Shown piece after piece: positions 57,900-64,000 of a stretch of 64,000 bases of DNA. Source of the stretch: Paragonimus westermani (lineage: Eukaryota; Platyhelminthes; Trematoda; Plagiorchiida; Troglotrematidae); the NCBI GenBank assembly GCA_008508345.1, contig QNGE01000878.1, positions 15,388 through 79,387 of the forward strand. The letters are read 5' to 3'. Numbering within the stretch: position 1 is the stretch's first letter; every line of letters starts with the position of its first letter. The notes under the pieces are model-generated. The model did no database searches. It was not told the origin of the DNA and saw only the letters and a list, made by a program, of their open reading frames with translations. The translations under genes were made by a program, and so were the position numbers.

Positions 57900-59050
57900 T
57901 ATTTGGTTCCACAAGAGCTTCTCGTCGGAGAGCGTGCTGCTCAAAATCCAGACGTCAGGACCGAGTACAGAGGGTTTGATTCTGAGCGAGGATGCAATGA
58001 TCAACGTTTTGCACTTCTTCAAATCCTAGAGCAGTCATACACAGAGCCAGCAGCAACACCCGTTTTGCTGATTATAAAGGTGCGTTTGATCCAGTTGACC
58101 GATCTACACTTTTGGATTCGCTTAAGTAGAGCGTTGTGCCGAATAAGTCAGTAGGCACTGCGCGGCGCTTTTTTCACATAATTCACATCGGTTTCTTCAC
58201 CAACAACGGCTTAAACCACTGCTCTCCACATTCACAATTTTCGCCTAATTTAACCATGAAAGAACTCCTGGGGGACTGCCTGCTGACTCAAAAATGCCGG
58301 TGTGGACCTGTCAACTGTTGGTACACTGTCTGATTTCAAGAATGCTAACGACAAGGTGTTGCTTCGTTTTACAGCTTCATAGGGCAAATTGCTCCTGCAA
58401 CATTGCAGTGAATATATTATATAGTGACCGTTTTATATAATTCGGAAGTTGCATCAGCAACAGTGGAGTTATGAAGAATAGAAAAGAACCCCATGTTTTC
58501 AAGACTAAGGTGTTAGCAGTCAATCTAGCACGCCTCTGATAACAGAGAGGCATCCCTCTGAGATATAAGGGTCGCGTGTGGAATGTGACTGTGAGGACTG
58601 TGTTAACATGCGGTTTTAATAAGTGACCACTTAAGGTTGAAGACATGAATCTTCTTCAGGCAGATGACCATCAATGTCTGCGTTCGCTCGCTTCTATCGT
58701 GTGGCATCAACCGATGAGCAACAAAGAGGCTAGGAAATGGGTATTTGGTGATGATTGCCTAGCGAGTTTCTTTTATTCTTGAGAATGCACTAACTTAGGT
58801 GATTAATTAATGTACTTAAGATGTCAGTTAGTCGCCTGCCAATCCTAGTACTATTTGTCGATACCTCGGCCGAATGGCGTAAGGTGAGATGTGACCTAAT
58901 AGTGATCCGTCTGCGGGACTTCTGCGATTCCGGAAGTCGGTAGCTGCAGTCCAGGTGAAATGACGACTAACTGGGCTCGCTGGTGCGTGGTGAGCGCTAC
59001 ATAAAGTCTCATGCTGAGATTGTGCATGTGGAATACGACGAAAGGACTGC
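57900..59050 (+). pseudogene. LINE reverse transcriptase and C-terminal region, heavily decayed
   Basis: Pieces in order: GFDSERGCNDQ (canonical GFR.GRGC.DQ), LLQILEQSYTEPA (canonical LRQ.LE.RH.YRRP), a motif B remnant reading SPFSFNL..KELLGDCL after frameshifts (canonical SPFLFNF..EE...NCL), KGRVWNVTVRTVL (about 58,565) and RSLASIVWHQPMSNKEARKWVFGDD (first half of it at about 58,683), equivalent to the post-RT CLR.IA...W.H..SN.EVR..V.G segment. Numerous stops. Same LINE type as at 13-17 kb. Confidence 0.65.
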
Positions 59051-60799
59051 TCGAAAGTTTATAATGGGTAGACAGCACGATAACTCAGAACTAGAGCAAA
59101 TGAGCATCAAAAGGGCATTAGAAAGGTACCCGGAAGCCGATTGGAGCATCAGGCCATGATCGAGAATTCTGCGACCGATGATCACATGTTAGAGACGGGC
59201 CATGAAATTGATCCGGAAAATGTCAAGGTTTAAAACTACACGGGAGCGCTTAGTCGCAGAGGCCATCGAACAATTTCGACAAGGACGATTTCAACACAGT
59301 GTAATTGTGGTTCCTCCATCTACTTTCTTCAAAAACAGTTGATTCTCTGACCGATCTATCAGACAGACTACATCGGTTTCAATTGTGTCCAGCAGTTTAC
59401 GTGTCCCCGATCTGCTGTAATTAGCAATTCAAACTCGGCATTGATCCGTTTCTATATATACATGACCCATATCTTGTTACCTTTCACTTCGTTTAGCTGC
59501 TTATGTCTAGCCTTCCTTAAATACCTCCAAATTTGTAACTGGTTCATCTGGCTTGAAGAAGCTTCTGTCTCACGAATGAAACCTTACCACTAAAACAAAT
59601 GATCGATTGTCACTCTGAGATTACGAACATTCATCCGATCGCAAGTATATTCCAACATTGAGGGATGCTTCGGGTGCACGGTTAATATGAAGTCGTTAAG
59701 ACGGAAGTTCATCCCAATGCAGGAATATACTTTTTAATGTCTTTTAAATGTATAAAATTGGATGCATCAATGATACGCGGAAGATCTCGTGACGAATATG
59801 CACAGAAGAATGTGGACTGTTTAGGGTGCTGAAAGGGCATTTACCAAACTGCAAATGTTAGATGACCTTCTTTATCATTTGGAAAGGATGATTGTTCCAG
59901 CATCGAATATGTCAATCAGAAGGGAGAAAAAACCTTTTATTCGGTATTTGCCATCTTAACTCTGGTCGATAACTCAGCAGCCGAGACTTATCAGTGAGAT
60001 TGCACTGTTCGACTCAATATGACCTTATGAATGTAAAATCAACCACTGCTTTCGAGTAGCTCCCAACCTAGCACATTTAGTACGCATTAACACGATGATA
60101 TTTTAAACACGTTCATGCACGACAAGGTCGAACCATAGGCCATCACGTTGACCTACTTACTCAAAAGAGCATCGGTAGGCCTCAAAAACGGCATCGAAAG
60201 CAATATATCAGCAGCTAGGATTGATTTATAATCGCCAGCCAAACGCGTGAAGAAGGCTTAGTTTGGGTGCAAACCAACGACAGAGAGGGAATCTGATTGT
60301 AAAAATCCTTTAATGATAAACTGTAATAGGCAACAGCAAGGTTCTTACACCATACAAACGAGGAAATAAGTTGCAATTGAAAGTAAGACAGCCTGGGGGA
60401 GACAGCTTCTCTGTGCTTACTACTACACCGCTCTTTCAAGTGAAATGATCTAAGATATCTCAACCAGACGGCCACACCGCTCTTGCCAAGTAATTCGATG
60501 TGCCAATATATTTCGACGTCTCCAATCACAACAGTCATGTCACCAAGGCCTCCACACGACAGATGAATGTGTTATAATGGGTAAACCTCTGTTAGTTCTC
60601 TTAGTTTCTCGCCAACACTCACATTATTTCAGTCATCCGAATCTTACACGAAAAGCTTTTGGCGAGACGAACGATTAATGGACAACTTTACTACGGCTCA
60701 ATCACCCAACCAGATGTCTAGCTAAAGACTGAACGAATGGACTTGTTCGAAACTCAGTACCAAAAATATCCGAGTTAAAAACTCAACCTTTCTGACCTA
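59051..60799. other. No recognisable feature
   Basis: No domain-bearing frame or repeat that I can support. Confidence 0.4.
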
Positions 60800-61015
60800 T
60801 TTACTTAATTCGCTGAGTGCAATGAGTCGCAGACAATGATCATTGAACATCTGAAGACGAGTGAGTTTCTACACTCTAGACGGTTAAGTTTCGTAGCCAC
60901 TGAGTAAAACTGTTCCCAAAACTGCCTTTTAAATGCGACCCTCGCATTTCTAATAGACACCCATCGGTCACCAGAAATTTCGTACACTGATAAAAGCTGT
61001 TCTAGCCTGAAGGAA
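60800..61015 (-). pseudogene. LINE post-RT fragment, minus strand
   Basis: The frame reads YEISGDRWVSIRNARVAFKR (canonical DEIS.RI..AR.AF..) and then, about 25 residues early relative to the family, KLNRLECRNSLVF (compare NLNRLEVFGHGCL at 16.46 kb). The interval between these blocks is shortened, so the fragment has an internal deletion. Confidence 0.5.
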
Positions 61016-64000
61016 GTAAAGTTTTCTACATCGTTTCCAACGTCGCCGTCTGTTTCTTTGCGGTCCTCATGTGTACAATTTGGGCGTCAACTTCCAAAAT
61101 TTCGCAATCCAGCAACAAATCCACGTATCCGCTGCAGCCCTATGGAGATTTTGCAACCCAAACCTACAAAGCACATACTAGATTACTTGATAGATTGTGA
61201 AATGGTGTCTACTGTTACCCGTTTAGCCTGAAAATCGTTAAAGTGCAACAGTTTCTGTTCGGTATGGTCAAAAGTAGTCAACCCTCAAGGAAGTGGTTGT
61301 TCATGCTAGCAAACTTTGTTGTAGTCCGTGTGCTTAAGGCTAGGACGATCATTGGAAGCAGAAATGCTTCACTTAAAACGCAATGGCGTGTTTACCTTAC
61401 TGCTGTAATTTTTGAACATTAGGTGCGCAGAATATCATCACTGTAAGTCTGCGTTGGCTGTCAAGTAAATACTATTACTGAAGCCTCTTGGGTGCTGTCC
61501 ATATCTTGGTTGTTACGTAACCGCTTAGTTAAAAGGTACAGACCGAATACCAAGTGTTTGCATCTTGTCGATCGTTTTGTGGGCTGAGTCTATCCCTTCT
61601 GTCGAGTTGCTCGCAAGCTTTGATAAGCTGATTACGGTTATGTAAAAATTAGGCGTCCGCAGTAATCGATGTATATATGTATATATGTCTATTCGTAGAG
61701 CATCTGAGAGAACCCGAGTTTTTTCTACATATTAAGAGTTTCACGCTTTAAATATCCGCCAAAGTAATTATCTTTCGCTGCATTAGTTTTGCTGACGGGA
61801 CTATGTTGTTCACATGTTGCTGAGCCTTAATGACAATGTTCTTCATGAACTATGTTCAGTAAGAAAAACAGAGATAACCGGCAAGTTCATAAACTGTTGT
61901 GTTCAACCAGCCAGACAAAAAAGTAATTAGGCTTCAAAACTTTCTCTAAGATAATTAAACCGTTGTCAACAAGTTGACCGAACGTTACATGATTTTTTCC
62001 AGCGAAGAACAAATGCTTAGTACAAAAATCAAATAGACTTGGTTTTTGTGGGTTTTCCTGTCGCGTAGTTCTAGGTCTTTGTCAGCAGAACTATAGAGGC
62101 GTGCTTTGGCTCTAGTTAACTGAGTGCATTTCGTTAGGGCACACCGGAGCGGAACACCTTATAATCCGTGCTACAACGGTTTATAACGCACAATAGGCCA
62201 TAAGAAATGGTCGAAGTAGTGGCAGGATATAAACCGGAGATGTTCACCATTTTTTAGGAAGACTCATATGCAAACTAATGAAACATATAACCGAGTTCAT
62301 TCAAATTCCTTAAACAATGCATCCATCAAACATAACAATTTCTAAAATGTTCACACGCTTCGATCACCCTAATCTCAACCTGTGCATTAAACTTCATCCC
62401 ATGGGTCCAATGTGCAGTCGCTTAAAATGTCGCACATTACAATATGCTTTGTAACAGGCAAGCAGGACATTCTGGCTTCGTGTACCCGATACACTCGTAA
62501 ATCCACTTTATGCAATGTCAACAGCGTCAACAGCACGCTGCGGTACAGCTTACATTCTATCTTTTGATATGTGTACAACTTCACAGTGACACCAGCGAAA
62601 CAGTGAGTGGCAGCTGGCCTTCCACTGTCGAGCGTATGTTCACTAAATTCCTACAGTCGAATGGTTTGTAGATTAAACCGCCACAGTCCATGCCTACGAT
62701 AATTGATAGCTTTCTTAGTAAACTGTGCAACGTTTGACTGTGCCTGAGTTTAGAAACCAGCATTTATAACCACGAGAAAACGATTGTCAGTCGATGACAA
62801 AGGGAACCTTCTTCAGAGACTTTCGGAACCCACCTGATTTTGTGGCCAGATTGCTTTGTGCTCCCAGAAGGTAAATACGGATAAATAATTAATTGATACA
62901 TGAAAAAGAAAGGATCACTGAAATGGCAACTTCCTGGAATGGACCAAACATTTGTTGACACTAACAAATCCCCATCTAGCTGGTTCAATGATTAGGCGAA
63001 AAACATGCAGACAATACAGACAATATCATGTTCTAGAGTGCGATGCAGTTTGAGGGGCTACTGTGAGCTGAGCTGCTTAAGACGTCCAATGGTTGATTCG
63101 AATCATAAAGATGAACGTTTTGCCAAGTTATAGATCTATTCCTGTAGGTTAGTGGAGAGGGCAGAAACGTGCTAAGGGGACTTAAACACAATCTATATAT
63201 AATTAATTAAAAAGTCGAGTGAATGTGACTGTGTGAGTTTCGAGGTCGACAGTCAGAGAAATAAACCCGACCTACAGTGGTCAATCCCCTGGTGAACGAC
63301 TTCAGTAATAAACTTCACGATTGAATGATCACCAGTGTTCCTATTCTCCACGCATTGTACTTTGTTATGCGAGTCTGGCTTGCCGTACATCTCCATGTTA
63401 TTGTCGATGTCCGCTGCGAGGCTGGATTAATAGTACGGCTAGACGATCAATAATTGAGATAATGACGCTGATAATGATTTCCTGAGAGAGGTTTCTGAAG
63501 ACGACCGATTGGGCCATTCGAAAAAACTGTTGAGTACCTCAGAGAAAAAATGAGAACGGGTAATTTTGGGGTCAGTACATCATCAACCGTACCCTTTCGT
63601 CCTGTTAGTTTGTTTTGGTTGTGAATACCCAGCTTTTGGTGTGCTCTCGAGGGTGATTTGTCAGGCATTGGTTTTTGACATAAGCAACTTTGGTCCAAAC
63701 GGTACTGGTGTTAAGGGCAATCAGTTTCATTGTCTCAGTGTTTGATCAGACGTTCCTGTTATATAGGAATGCCTGCATCAACGTTCGATGACCCGAGCGC
63801 TATTTTTCTCCGTTGATTAGTCTACTGCGTAAGGCCACCAACGTGGGACACGCGCTTACAGGGAATGTGACAAACCGATCCATCCAGTTGCGTATGGAAT
63901 GTAACTCGTTCTGCAACCTTAACAATGATGTGAAGAATAGAGACAGATATTGGACCTAGTCTTCGTCAGTAGGCAGATCAATCAGTAAGTGTTTTCATCA
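61016..64000. other. No recognisable feature
   Basis: Minus-strand frames at 62,387-62,584, 62,764-62,988 and 63,447-63,698 have no domain that I can name. A short TATATATG-type AT repeat lies at about 61,670-61,688. Confidence 0.4.

Noticed and set aside
60805..61015. Minus-strand 60-codon frame with a nearby CTTCAG as a host exon
   Set aside because: The peptide aligns by eye with the post-RT region of the LINE at 16.3-16.5 kb, so it is a LINE remnant.
62764..62988. Minus-strand 74-codon frame as an exon
   Set aside because: No clear acceptor and donor at the right phase and no recognisable domain.

Overview
The window looks like nuclear DNA of a parasitic flatworm (trematode or tapeworm). 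The assignment rests on content: several Penelope-like retroelements (PLEs) that carry a GIY-YIG endonuclease, an APE/RT non-LTR retrotransposon (LINE) of the type common in flatworm genomes, a Ty3/gypsy element with a gag of the kind I know from flatworms, tRNA-derived SINE-like repeats, and spliced host exons separated by long repeat-filled introns. There is no operon structure, no CRISPR array and no intact RNA gene. Species cannot be told from the sequence alone.

Layout. 0-17.1 kb: SINE-like inverted repeats, LINE fragments, one candidate host exon (4.39-4.71 kb), a small fold-back PLE derivative with a 16-bp target duplication (7.6-7.8 kb), and a nearly full-length but broken LINE (about 13.2-17.1 kb) with a second fold-back PLE derivative nested in it. 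17.1-21.2 kb: nothing recognised. 21.2-24.2 kb: two PLE copies in opposite orientation, with a 327-bp duplication around a single N that looks like an assembly join. 24.6-37.4 kb, minus strand: one uninterrupted 12.45-kb reading frame bounded by a good splice acceptor and a good donor, followed after a 204-bp intron by a phase-compatible candidate last exon and an AATAAA signal. 37.4-48.7 kb: decayed LINE, SINE-like inverted pairs, a CAA microsatellite and a decayed minus-strand PLE. 48.7-54.9 kb: a Ty3/gypsy element with 306-bp LTRs, its integrase interrupted by a PLE whose 5'-truncated ORF is open and in frame with integrase sequence. 55-64 kb: PLE and LINE remnants and a clean minus-strand host exon encoding a Tudor/SH3-like barrel segment (57.3-57.5 kb).

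How it fits together. The host signal is on the minus strand: a 153-bp phase-0 exon at 57.3 kb, the giant exon at 37.4-24.9 kb (also entered in phase 0) and the candidate terminal exon at 24.7-24.6 kb could belong to one gene whose 20-kb intron has filled with retroelements. That linkage is inference. The giant exon encodes about 4,150 residues that I cannot assign to a family. Its N-terminal quarter holds at least ten, probably eleven, copies of a degenerate repeat with a period near 65 residues and a hydrophobic-x3-[ILM]-x-D-[EG] signature. The other theme is that several PLE-derived units share a hairpin with a hammerhead-ribozyme-like core, and that PLE- and SINE-derived units recur as inverted (fold-back) pairs.
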